Of a stretch of 64,000 nt of DNA, positions 27,301 to 35,687 are shown piece after piece. The notes under the pieces were generated by a model. That model was not told the origin of the DNA. It did no database searches and saw only the letters and a list, made by a program, of their open reading frames with translations. This stretch comes from Chloroflexota bacterium (lineage in GTDB: Bacteria; Chloroflexota; Dehalococcoidia; Lucifugimonadales; UBA3495): positions 1-64,000 of the forward strand of contig JAPOQH010000131.1 of NCBI GenBank assembly GCA_026710825.1, given 5' to 3'. The position numbers and the translations under genes are program-made. Position 1 is the first letter of the stretch, and each line of letters begins with the position of its first letter.

Positions 27301-27650
27301 AGCAGCCGGATCTCGTAACGATCCAGCACGCCGGCGTCAGCGAGATCGACGGCCAGGTTGAGTCCGGTCTGTCCGCCCAGCGTGGGGAGAATGCCGTCCG
27401 GGCGTTCCGTGGCGATGATGCGCTCCAGAACGGGAACGGTCAGCGGCTCAATGTAGACTCGGTCCGCGATGTCGCGGTCGGTCATGATGGTGGCCGGGTT
27501 GGAGTTGACCAGAACGACGGACACTCCCTCTTCGCGGAGGGCCTTGCAGGCCTGGGTGCCGGCATAATCGAACTCGGCGGCCTGGCCGATGACGATGGGG
27601 CCGGAGCCGATAACCAGAACCTTTCGGGGTTGTTGGGAGAGATCGCTCAA
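24315..27650 (-). CDS. carB: carbamoyl-phosphate synthase large subunit
   Basis: An 1111-residue CarB that makes carbamoyl phosphate from bicarbonate, ammonia and 2 ATP for pyrimidines and arginine. Two ATP-grasp halves are evident: the first begins [24 protein letters not shown] and the second [25 protein letters not shown] near residue 578, each with its NPRxSRSSAL / [10 protein letters not shown] metal loop. The MGS-like allosteric domain lies at about 955-1090. The start is TTG at 27650, supported by AAGGA 7 bases ahead and by alignment of the first residues to the family. Last gene of the pyr operon. Confidence 0.96.
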   Translation of the reverse strand: [1111 protein letters not shown]

Positions 27651-27680
27651 TGGAGTGTCCTTGCTGCGGGGTGCGATGAG

Positions 27681-28106
27681 TTACGAAAAACGGGGCATGA
27701 CCCCGGGCAATTCCATCAGGTGTCGGTCGACGAGCGCGTTGATCATCTGGAAGATGAAAGCTCCGAAGAACTCGCCCTCGCTGTCGAAATGGCCGAAGTC
27801 GATACCGCCTTCCGGAGTGCGCGGCGGAATGACCAGGTCGGTGGTGTCCGGGGACACACGGGCGACGTGAACGAAACCGACCGGCTGGTCGTCGATGGGA
27901 TCATTGGTGGCAGGGTCGGTCACCTTGACGGCCAGTTCCCACCGGGAACCCAACTGGCCGCGGCTGACGGCCGCCAACAGGTAGCCGCGCCCGTGGTGAG
28001 TGAAGGAGGGAACCACCTCCTCCAGCAAACCCAACGCGTCGTTCAGGCCGATGGGTAATTCAGTTTCGATGCCCTGCTCGAGTAGAAAACTGGTGAATCC
28101 GGTCAT
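27681..28106 (-). CDS. unknown protein between carA and carB
   Basis: A 141-residue protein I do not recognise. It starts MTGFTSFLLEQGIETELPIGLNDALGL, has a mixed beta-rich middle (YLLAAVSRGQLGSRWELAVKV), a proline-rich turn (IPPRTPEGG), and an acidic C-terminus with FFGAFIFQMINALVDRHLMELPG. No signal peptide or membrane segment is apparent. Gaps are 37 bases from carA and 30 to carB, so it is cotranscribed with the pyrimidine genes. ATG 28106 is used; the longer frame to 28289 would overlap carA. It might be a small regulator or coupling factor, but this is a guess. Confidence 0.7.
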   Translation of the reverse strand: MTGFTSFLLEQGIETELPIGLNDALGLLEEVVPSFTHHGRGYLLAAVSRGQLGSRWELAVKVTDPATNDPIDDQPVGFVHVARVSPDTTDLVIPPRTPEGGIDFGHFDSEGEFFGAFIFQMINALVDRHLMELPGVMPRFS

Positions 28107-28143
28107 GCTCTGCTTGCCCCTTCCATGTGATTGAGGGCCACGG

Positions 28144-29274
28144 CTACGCTGACCGGCCTGCCGGTTTGGCGTCGTCGACCATGGCCAGGAAACGGTCAAA
28201 CAGGTACTCGTTATCCTTGGGACCGGGCGACGCTTCCGAATGGTATTGAATGGTGAACAGCGGCAGTTCCCGATGGCGCAGACCCTCAACGGTATTATCG
28301 TTGAGATTGATCTGGGAGACCTCTAAACCGGCCGGCAGATTATCGGCATCCACGGCATAGCCGTGGTTCTGCGCGGTGATATGCACCCGCCCGGATTCCA
28401 GGTCTTTGACCGGGTGATTCCCGCCTCGATGCCCGAACTTCAGCTTGTAGGTGCGCGCGCCCAACGCCCGGGCGGTAAGCTGGTGACCCAGGCAGATGCC
28501 CATGATTGGGACATGGCCGATCAGTTGTCGCACGTTGTCCACGATGTCGCCCAGCAACTCGGGATCGCCGGGACCGGGGGAGAGCAGCAGACCCGAGGGC
28601 TGCATGCCAAGCATCACGTCGGCGGGCGTTGTGGCCGGAACCGCGACCACCTCGCAGCCCCGGCTATGCAGCAGGCGCAGGATGTTGTATTTGAGGCCAA
28701 CGTCCGTGACCAGGATGCGACGCACGCCCGCTGGCGGCGGCGTTGTGGGGTAGCCAGCGGTCTCGGAGCCATCCCACGAGTAACCGTCCTGCGTGGTGAC
28801 GGTGCTCACCAGGTCGAGGTTGTCGTAGCGGGGCAGGTCGGCGAGCTTTTGTCGCGCGGTGTCGGGGTCATCGAACGTCAGCAGGCCCATCATCACGCCG
28901 CTGGTGCGCAGACGGCGGGTCAACGCGCGGGTGTCGATGCCGCTGATGCCGGGGACGTTGTACTCTTCCAGGAAAGCGTGCAGGGTCATGTCGCTGGTGC
29001 TATGGCTCGGCAGGTCGCAGTGCTGCCGGACGATGAGCGCCGACGCCTGGATGCGGCGGGACTCGAAATCGGTGCGGTTGATGCCGTAATTGCCCACCAA
29101 TGGGTAGGTCAGCGCGACCATCTGGCCGGCATAGGACGGGTCGGTGAGGACCTCCTGGTAGCCGGTCATGGTGGTGTTAAACACCACCTCGCCCCAACCC
29201 TCGCGTTGCGCGCCAAACGACTCGCCGGTGAAAACCGTATCGTCCTCCAGGACCAGATGCACCACCCTGCTCAC
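28144..29274 (-). CDS. carA: carbamoyl-phosphate synthase small subunit
   Basis: A 376-residue glutaminase subunit feeding ammonia to CarB. The N-terminal CPSase_sm domain has VVFNTTMTGYQEVLTDPSYAGQMV (about 31-54). The class I glutamine amidotransferase half shows IMGICLGHQLTARALG with the catalytic Cys and FTIQYHSEASPGP with the catalytic His and Glu. Its GTG start overlaps the pyrC stop as GTGA, implying coupled translation. Expected to be under UMP-responsive control through the operon leader. Confidence 0.96.
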   Translation of the reverse strand: MSRVVHLVLEDDTVFTGESFGAQREGWGEVVFNTTMTGYQEVLTDPSYAGQMVALTYPLVGNYGINRTDFESRRIQASALIVRQHCDLPSHSTSDMTLHAFLEEYNVPGISGIDTRALTRRLRTSGVMMGLLTFDDPDTARQKLADLPRYDNLDLVSTVTTQDGYSWDGSETAGYPTTPPPAGVRRILVTDVGLKYNILRLLHSRGCEVVAVPATTPADVMLGMQPSGLLLSPGPGDPELLGDIVDNVRQLIGHVPIMGICLGHQLTARALGARTYKLKFGHRGGNHPVKDLESGRVHITAQNHGYAVDADNLPAGLEVSQINLNDNTVEGLRHRELPLFTIQYHSEASPGPKDNEYLFDRFLAMVDDAKPAGRSA

Positions 29275-30650
29275 GCTACGTCTCCTTTGTTCAGTACGGT
29301 GGGTTCCTCAAACACGATGCGTCCGCCCACCACGGTTGCGCCGACCCGGCCGCGAAGCGTCACGCCATCCAGCGGGGTGTTGCGACCCATGGATGCAAAC
29401 TTGTTCACGTCAACCGTCCAGCCGGCGTCGGGGTCGAACAGCACGAGGTCGGCCGGCGTGCCCGGCGTGAGCGACGCGTACTGGGCGAACCCGTTGCCCA
29501 TCACTCGGGCCGGCCCAGTGGTCAGACGCTCCACCAGCGTGGGCAGGCTGATGCTGCCGGAGTGCACGGTGGACATCAGGGTGCCCAACGCCGTTTCCAG
29601 CACGCTGATTCCAAAGGCCGCTTCGTGGTACGTGCATTCCTTGCTGACTCGCTCGTGGGGCGCGTGGTCGGTGGCCACGCAATCGATGGTCCCGTCGGCC
29701 AGCCCGGCCACGCAGGCGGCGACGTCGGCGTTCGAACGCAGCGGCGGGTACACCTTGGTGTGGGTGTCGTAGGCCATCGGGCCGGCGGCGACGTTGGGGT
29801 CGCCCTTGCCGCCCAGGGCCCATGCCTCGGTGAGCATCAGGTGATGGGGGCACACCTCGGCGGTAACTGCGATGCCTCGTTCCTTGGCCTGCCGCACCAT
29901 GGCAACGCTGCCGGCGGTGCTGAGATGGGCCAAGTGCAGGCGTCCGCCGGTCAACTCGGTCAGCGATATGTCCCGGGCCACCATGGCCTCCTCGGCGACG
30001 GCCGGGATGCCGGCCAGGCCCAGGCGGCTGCTGACCCAGCCCTCGGACATGACGCCGCCGGGACACAGTTCGTGGTCCTCGCAGTGGTTGCTGATGGGAA
30101 CGCCGAGGTCCCGGCTGTATGTCAGCGCCAGGCGCATCAGGCCGGCGTCGTACACGGGGTCGCCGTCGTCGCTGAACGCGACCACGCCGGCGGTGATCAG
30201 TTCCTCCATGTCGGCCAGTTCGCGGCCTTTCCGACCTTTGGTGACGCAGCCGATCGCCCGCACGCGGGCCGGGGCGCCGGCGGCGCGATTCGCGATGTAG
30301 TCCACCACGGCGGCGTTGTCGATGGCCGGATCGGTGTTGGGCATGGCGCAGATGGTGGTGAACCCGCCGCGCGCGGCCGCTTCCGCCCCGGTGGCGATGG
30401 TCTCCTTGTATTCGTAACCGGGCTCGCGCAGGTGGACGTGGATGTCGATGAAACCAGGCGACACCACGAGTCCGCTCGCGTCAATTACCCGCGCCGTTTG
30501 GTCCAGGCCATCGGCGGGTATCGACCGGTCGACGGCTTTGACCAACCCATCGGCGATCAGCACGTCGAACGCGCCGTCGCGTCCGTTGGCGGGGTCGATG
30601 ACCCGGCCGCCGGCGATCAGGATTGGTCCGTTGTGGTGTGCGTCTGCCAT
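29271..30650 (-). CDS. pyrC: dihydroorotase
   Basis: A 459-residue class I dihydroorotase closing carbamoyl-aspartate to dihydroorotate. It carries the metal-binding DIHVHLREPGYEYKE segment (about 68-82), CAMPNTDP, SNHCEDHEL near 184, HLAHLSTAG near 236, EVCPHHL and the catalytic CVATDHAPH near 316. A metal-bridging lysine site is not as clear as in some members. It starts 3 bases after pyrB ends and overlaps carA by 4 bases. Confidence 0.96.
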   Translation of the reverse strand: MADAHHNGPILIAGGRVIDPANGRDGAFDVLIADGLVKAVDRSIPADGLDQTARVIDASGLVVSPGFIDIHVHLREPGYEYKETIATGAEAAARGGFTTICAMPNTDPAIDNAAVVDYIANRAAGAPARVRAIGCVTKGRKGRELADMEELITAGVVAFSDDGDPVYDAGLMRLALTYSRDLGVPISNHCEDHELCPGGVMSEGWVSSRLGLAGIPAVAEEAMVARDISLTELTGGRLHLAHLSTAGSVAMVRQAKERGIAVTAEVCPHHLMLTEAWALGGKGDPNVAAGPMAYDTHTKVYPPLRSNADVAACVAGLADGTIDCVATDHAPHERVSKECTYHEAAFGISVLETALGTLMSTVHSGSISLPTLVERLTTGPARVMGNGFAQYASLTPGTPADLVLFDPDAGWTVDVNKFASMGRNTPLDGVTLRGRVGATVVGGRIVFEEPTVLNKGDVA

Positions 30651-30653
30651 CGC

Positions 30654-31688
30654 CTAGTTCTCGGCCACTGCTGCGCCGGCCAGTTGGTACAGCAAGGCCA
30701 TGCGGATCGCGACGCCGTTGGTGACCTGCTCCTCGATCAGCGAGCGATCCCCGTGGGCCTGGCTGCTGCTGACCTCGATACCCTCGTTCATGGGGCCCGG
30801 GTGCATCAGGAGAGCGTCAGGGTTGGCGTGGGCCATGCGCGCATCGTTGACCTGCCACCGGCGGATGTACTCACGCAGGCTGGGGAAAAAGCCGCGCTGC
30901 TGCCGTTCCGACTGCAAACGCAGCGCCATCACCAGGTCCGCGCCCTCAATGGCGGTGTCCAGGTTGGTATCCACGGTCACGTTCGCCAGAGGATTCTCTA
31001 CGCCGTTGTTGCCTGCGGAGCCCCAACCGCCCGGCGCGACCGGATCGGGCATCAGCGTGGGCGGGCCGGACAGGACGACATGGGAGCCGGCTTTGGCGAA
31101 TCCCCAGACGGCGGAGCGGGCAACCCGGCTGTGCAGCACGTCGCCGACGATCACCACCTTGCGGCCGGCGAGTTCGCCCAGGTGGTCGCGAGCGGTGTAG
31201 AGGTCCAGCAGGCCCTGCGTCGGGTGCGCGTGAGCTCCGTCGCCGGCGTTGATCACGGCAACGTTGTTTAGGTTGCGGGCCAGGAAATGAGGCGCGCCGG
31301 AGTGGGGATGGCGCACCACAATCACGTCGACGCCCATGGCCTGCAGGGTCAGGCCGGTGTTGAGCAGCGATTCGCCCTTCTCGATGCTGCTGGCGGACGC
31401 GGTCATGTTGATCACGTCGGCGCTGAGGATCTTGCCTGCCTCCTCGAACGAGATGCGGGTACGGGTGCTGGCCTCGTAGAACAGGGTGACGATCACGCGC
31501 CCGCGCAGGGCCGGCACTTTCTTGACGTCCCGCTCCAGCACAGCGCGCATGGCCGCGGCGTTGTCGAGGGTCGCCGTGATTTCCTCGGCGGTGAAGTCGT
31601 CAAGGTCGAGCACATGCCGGCGCAGAACGGGCACCTGGGCGGCGTTGCCCGGGAAAACCTCCGGCTCGTTGGACGTGGTAGCTACCAT
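30654..31688 (-). CDS. pyrB: aspartate carbamoyltransferase catalytic chain
   Basis: A 344-residue enzyme that joins carbamoyl phosphate to aspartate. The carbamoyl-phosphate site is FYEASTRTRISFE (STRTR near 69-73), followed by SASSIEKGES, VVRHPHSGAPH, and MALRLQSERQ (aspartate-binding loop) near 240, with MHPGPMNEG near 305. There is no pyrI regulatory chain nearby. ATG 31688 starts 4 bases after the pyrR stop; the extra 14 codons upstream would overlap pyrR. Confidence 0.96.
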   Translation of the reverse strand: MVATTSNEPEVFPGNAAQVPVLRRHVLDLDDFTAEEITATLDNAAAMRAVLERDVKKVPALRGRVIVTLFYEASTRTRISFEEAGKILSADVINMTASASSIEKGESLLNTGLTLQAMGVDVIVVRHPHSGAPHFLARNLNNVAVINAGDGAHAHPTQGLLDLYTARDHLGELAGRKVVIVGDVLHSRVARSAVWGFAKAGSHVVLSGPPTLMPDPVAPGGWGSAGNNGVENPLANVTVDTNLDTAIEGADLVMALRLQSERQQRGFFPSLREYIRRWQVNDARMAHANPDALLMHPGPMNEGIEVSSSQAHGDRSLIEEQVTNGVAIRMALLYQLAGAAVAEN

Positions 31689-31692
31689 GAGG

Positions 31693-32406
<714 letters not shown>

Positions 32407-32515
32407 TTAAAAGCAGCGTATTGTTTTCGTTACTCTATGTTAACACTGGCGAGACGGTTTGGGAATAGCAAGTTAACCGATTTCGTAAACCCGACTGCGA
32501 ATTGCGTAATCCCGA

Positions 32516-34546
32516 TCAGCCGGTCACCCGCTTGCGGCGGTTGTTGATGTAGTCGACCAGCACATACTCGCCCAGGTTCTCGCTGCTGCTGTAGAAAGCC
32601 CGGCCCCGGTTGATGCGCGTCATGCGATCCACGAAGTTCACCAGTTGGTAGTTGTTTTCCAACATGAAGGTGTTGATGACGATGCCTTCCTGGGTGCAGC
32701 GTCGCACTTCTTTCAGGGTTTCAAGCTCGGTGCGGTAGCTGGGCGGGTAGGCGAAATAGGACTGATCGCCCTCGAGGTGCGCGGTGGGTTCGCCGTCGGT
32801 GATGACCAGGATTTGGCGGGTGCAGCCCTTTTCCCGGGACAGGAGCTTGCGGGACAGCATGAGAGCATGGTGCAGGTTGGTGCCGGACACCCAATTGTTC
32901 CACGTCAACCCGGCAAGGTCCTCCTCGTCAATCTCCCGCGCGTAATCGGAAAAGCCAACCACATGGAGGGTATCTCGCGGATACTGCTGCTGGATCAGGG
33001 CGAACAGGGCCAGCGTCACCTTTTTGGCGGCGGCCCAGTTGTTGAACAGACCCATGGAGCGGCTCTGGTCGAGCAGAACGATGGTGGCCGTCCGTGTCAT
33101 GTGTTCGTTGCGGTAGATCTCGAAGTCGTCCGGACGCAGTTGCACCGGAACCTGTGGCCCACCCCGAACTATGGCGTTTTTCACCGTGGCTTGCAGGTCC
33201 AACTGCAACGGATCGCCGAACTCGTAGGTCTTGGTGTCGCCCAGCAGGTCGCCGCCGGCGCCGCGAGAATCCAGTTCGTGGTTCCCGATGCGGTCCTTCT
33301 TGAGATGCTGGAACACCTCGCGCATGGCTTTCTGGCCGATGCGGCGAATGCCTCGCGCGGTGAGGGACAAATCGTCGTCGCCGGTGATGTAGCCGGCGTC
33401 CTTGAGCATCTGGCGCAGCCGGTCCATTTCCTCCCAGGCGCGGCGAGCCTCGTCGCCGAGCAGTTCGGCCAACTGCTCCGGGTCGACGTCGTCAAGGTTG
33501 CCGGTGCGCATGGCCTGCTGCAATGACTGCTCAAGCTGGTCCAGCGACTGCATCTGTTGCATGGCCTCCATGGCCTGCTCCAGCGTCATGCTGTCGTCGC
33601 CGAGGAACGGGTACTGGCGAGCCAGATCATCGGGCGGCATGAGGGACTGCATCAGACTGGCGAATTCGGACATTTCGTCCATCAGGCGCGGGTCCATCGC
33701 CGATTGCATGGCGTCTTCCAACTCGCGGCGCGCTTCCGGCGACAGGCTGTCCATGAGCGATTGCATCTGCGCCATCTGCTGCTGGATGCGCTCCATCAAC
33801 TCGTCCAGGCTCTGCGGCGGGTCGTCGCCGAACATCGGCCCCCACTTCTGCATGAACTGCTCGAAGCCCGGGTCGCGCCCCTCCATGCGGTCGCGGAGCA
33901 TCTGGTTGAGGTCGCGCATCATCTCGCGCATGGCCTCCATCTGCTCCGGCGTCATGTTCTGCATCTGCTCACGCATCTGATCGGAGACGTTCTGCGCCAT
34001 CTGGCTCTTCAGCATGTCCAGCAGTTCCTGGAACTGCTGCTGGGCGTCCTGGTCCATGAAGTCGTATTCCATGAGCTCCTGGATCTGGCCGCCTATGCCG
34101 TCGGGCAGGTCGTCCAATTTGTCCAGGTTGCGCTGGGCGCGTTCCTGCAACAGGCGGTTCAGCGCGCGCTGCTGCTCCTTGCCGTCCATGTCCTCCGGTT
34201 CGGGCTGGGCCGCCGTCTCGTCCAGCCGCCGCTGGATGCCCTCGCGTTCGGTGCGCAGTATGTTGTCGAGCCGTTCCTTGAGGTCGTCCACCACGGAGTC
34301 AAGGTTGCTCTGCTGCAACTGCTGGCGGCGCTGCTGCTTGAGTTGTTCCATAAGTTGCCGCAGGTTGGGCATCTGGGAACCTTCGCGGTTCTGCATGCCG
34401 TTGCGGAACAAGTCGCGCAAGGCTCGGGACAGGTCGCCGTGTTGCAGCAGGTCGTCCGACAGCGCGTCCATCAACTCGCTGGCGTCGATGTCGAAAATCT
34501 GCTGGGTGCCATCCCACTGGGAGTAGCGGTAGCGCTGGTACAGCAT
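32516..34546 (-). CDS. VWA-domain protein with long helical, Gln/Met-rich region
   Basis: A 676-residue protein. After an N-terminal segment (YRYSQWDGTQQIFDIDASELMDALSDDLLQHGDLSRALRDL) comes a strongly helical, Gln/Met/Arg/Asp-rich stretch (about 60-390) that reads as coiled coil. A C-terminal von Willebrand A domain (about 480-660) has a MIDAS motif DQSRSMG near 490 and a TDGEPTAH segment later. Such VWA proteins often work with MoxR ATPases; none is seen in the window. GGAGGT just ahead of ATG 34546 fixes the start. Cytosolic, no signal peptide. Confidence 0.8.
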   Translation of the reverse strand: MLYQRYRYSQWDGTQQIFDIDASELMDALSDDLLQHGDLSRALRDLFRNGMQNREGSQMPNLRQLMEQLKQQRRQQLQQSNLDSVVDDLKERLDNILRTEREGIQRRLDETAAQPEPEDMDGKEQQRALNRLLQERAQRNLDKLDDLPDGIGGQIQELMEYDFMDQDAQQQFQELLDMLKSQMAQNVSDQMREQMQNMTPEQMEAMREMMRDLNQMLRDRMEGRDPGFEQFMQKWGPMFGDDPPQSLDELMERIQQQMAQMQSLMDSLSPEARRELEDAMQSAMDPRLMDEMSEFASLMQSLMPPDDLARQYPFLGDDSMTLEQAMEAMQQMQSLDQLEQSLQQAMRTGNLDDVDPEQLAELLGDEARRAWEEMDRLRQMLKDAGYITGDDDLSLTARGIRRIGQKAMREVFQHLKKDRIGNHELDSRGAGGDLLGDTKTYEFGDPLQLDLQATVKNAIVRGGPQVPVQLRPDDFEIYRNEHMTRTATIVLLDQSRSMGLFNNWAAAKKVTLALFALIQQQYPRDTLHVVGFSDYAREIDEEDLAGLTWNNWVSGTNLHHALMLSRKLLSREKGCTRQILVITDGEPTAHLEGDQSYFAYPPSYRTELETLKEVRRCTQEGIVINTFMLENNYQLVNFVDRMTRINRGRAFYSSSENLGEYVLVDYINNRRKRVTG

Positions 34547-34626
34547 GGGCGACCTCCGGCCGGGCCGGCGTGCGTGGCGGCGACAATGGGCGGATGATAA
34601 CACAGGCCGCCGGCGCGGCCCGTGTG

Positions 34627-35148
34627 CTATACCAACTGGGCGCCCAGGATACGGGTGATGTGGCCCAGGGCCCAGCGGTGAGCGTCGCCGTCAAAGGACG
34701 CCACGCAGTCCTCCGGGATCTCGACGGCGTAGTCCCGGTTGCGGGCGTCGGACGTGGTGTGCATGACGCAGATGTCGGTGCACACACCGCAGATGATCAC
34801 CTTGTCGGGGTTCAACGCGGCCAGTCGCTCCTCAAGGTCGGTGTTGAAAAACCCGCTGTAGCGGTTCTTGGGCACCACGTTGGATTCGGTTACCCACTCG
34901 GACAGTTCGGGTATCACCTCGGGCTCCTCGGTGCCGATGACGCAATGCACCGGGAACATCTGGAATTCCAGATCGTCCGGCAGGTGGTGGTCCGAGATGA
35001 ACAGGATCTCCGAACCGGATGCCGACTCGCGTCTCAGCAAGTCCTGGACCGGTTCGATTATGTTGCGGGAATCATCGCCGCAGTACAGGTTGTGCCCGGG
35101 TTCCAGGAATCCGCGCACCATGTCAACCACCAAAACTGCGTTCGCCAT
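34627..35148 (-). CDS. isochorismatase-family cysteine hydrolase (nicotinamidase-like)
   Basis: A 173-residue enzyme with the Asp-Lys-Cys triad of the family: Asp9 in LVVDMVRGF, Lys94 in VVPKNRYSGF and Cys127 in GVCTDICVMHT. ISDHH (53-55) and FPVHCV (His68) look like the metal-binding residues of nicotinamidases. Converting nicotinamide to nicotinate is therefore the first guess, though other amide or isochorismate substrates are possible. It sits between the VWA gene and the GDYXXLXY gene, with gaps of about 35-80 bases. Confidence 0.88.
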   Translation of the reverse strand: MANAVLVVDMVRGFLEPGHNLYCGDDSRNIIEPVQDLLRRESASGSEILFISDHHLPDDLEFQMFPVHCVIGTEEPEVIPELSEWVTESNVVPKNRYSGFFNTDLEERLAALNPDKVIICGVCTDICVMHTTSDARNRDYAVEIPEDCVASFDGDAHRWALGHITRILGAQLV

Positions 35149-35183
35149 ATCACGCCACCTCCTGGGATTATTCTAACCGCAGA

Positions 35184-35687
35184 TCAACGGTTGTCCGGAT
35201 CAAAAGGCGCGCCGTCTACCAGAACCTGCTTGATAACCGCGTTGCCGGACGCGCTTAGAGACACGATCACCTTCACGTCCCGCGCGTTCTCGACAATGCG
35301 CCCCGTGCCCTCCGGCACAAAGAACGTGCCGATGCCGAAATCAAGACGACGCCGGTCGTCCACGTGGCCCCGGATGAAGACTTTGCCGGAATCCGGTGGC
35401 CGAGTGTCATGCCGATCGGCGCACCAAACGTCGCCACACTCGCGCAGCGTCACGTAGATGGTGTTGCCAACGGGTTGTTCCCTCAACCATTCAGGTAATT
35501 CGGCAACCTCGTAGTCCAGTATGGCGTAATCGCCCTGCAGCAGCGAACGCGGATCTACGGGTACGGTTTGTAGCGTTACCTCGCGACCCTGGGTCAATGC
35601 AACCTGTCGCACGCTGGCGAAAACCACTAGGCCAATCACCTGGGCTGCCACCACCGCGAACAGCAGGATGGTCATGCGGCGGCTCAT
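35184..35687 (-). CDS. GDYXXLXY-domain membrane-anchored protein
   Basis: A 167-residue protein with one N-terminal membrane helix (about 5-24) and an extracytoplasmic domain. The family name motif reads LLQGDYAILDYEV at about residues 49-61, and VFIRGHVDD lies further on. GDYXXLXY proteins are of unknown function and are commonly encoded beside DUF2157/DUF4401 membrane proteins, as here: the start overlaps the DUF2157 stop (ATGA). Confidence 0.85.
   Translation of the reverse strand: MSRRMTILLFAVVAAQVIGLVVFASVRQVALTQGREVTLQTVPVDPRSLLQGDYAILDYEVAELPEWLREQPVGNTIYVTLRECGDVWCADRHDTRPPDSGKVFIRGHVDDRRRLDFGIGTFFVPEGTGRIVENARDVKVIVSLSASGNAVIKQVLVDGAPFDPDNR

Noticed and set aside
29562-31271. 569-codon + strand open frame over pyrC and pyrB
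   Set aside because: Antisense shadow; pyrC and pyrB on the - strand have catalytic motifs.
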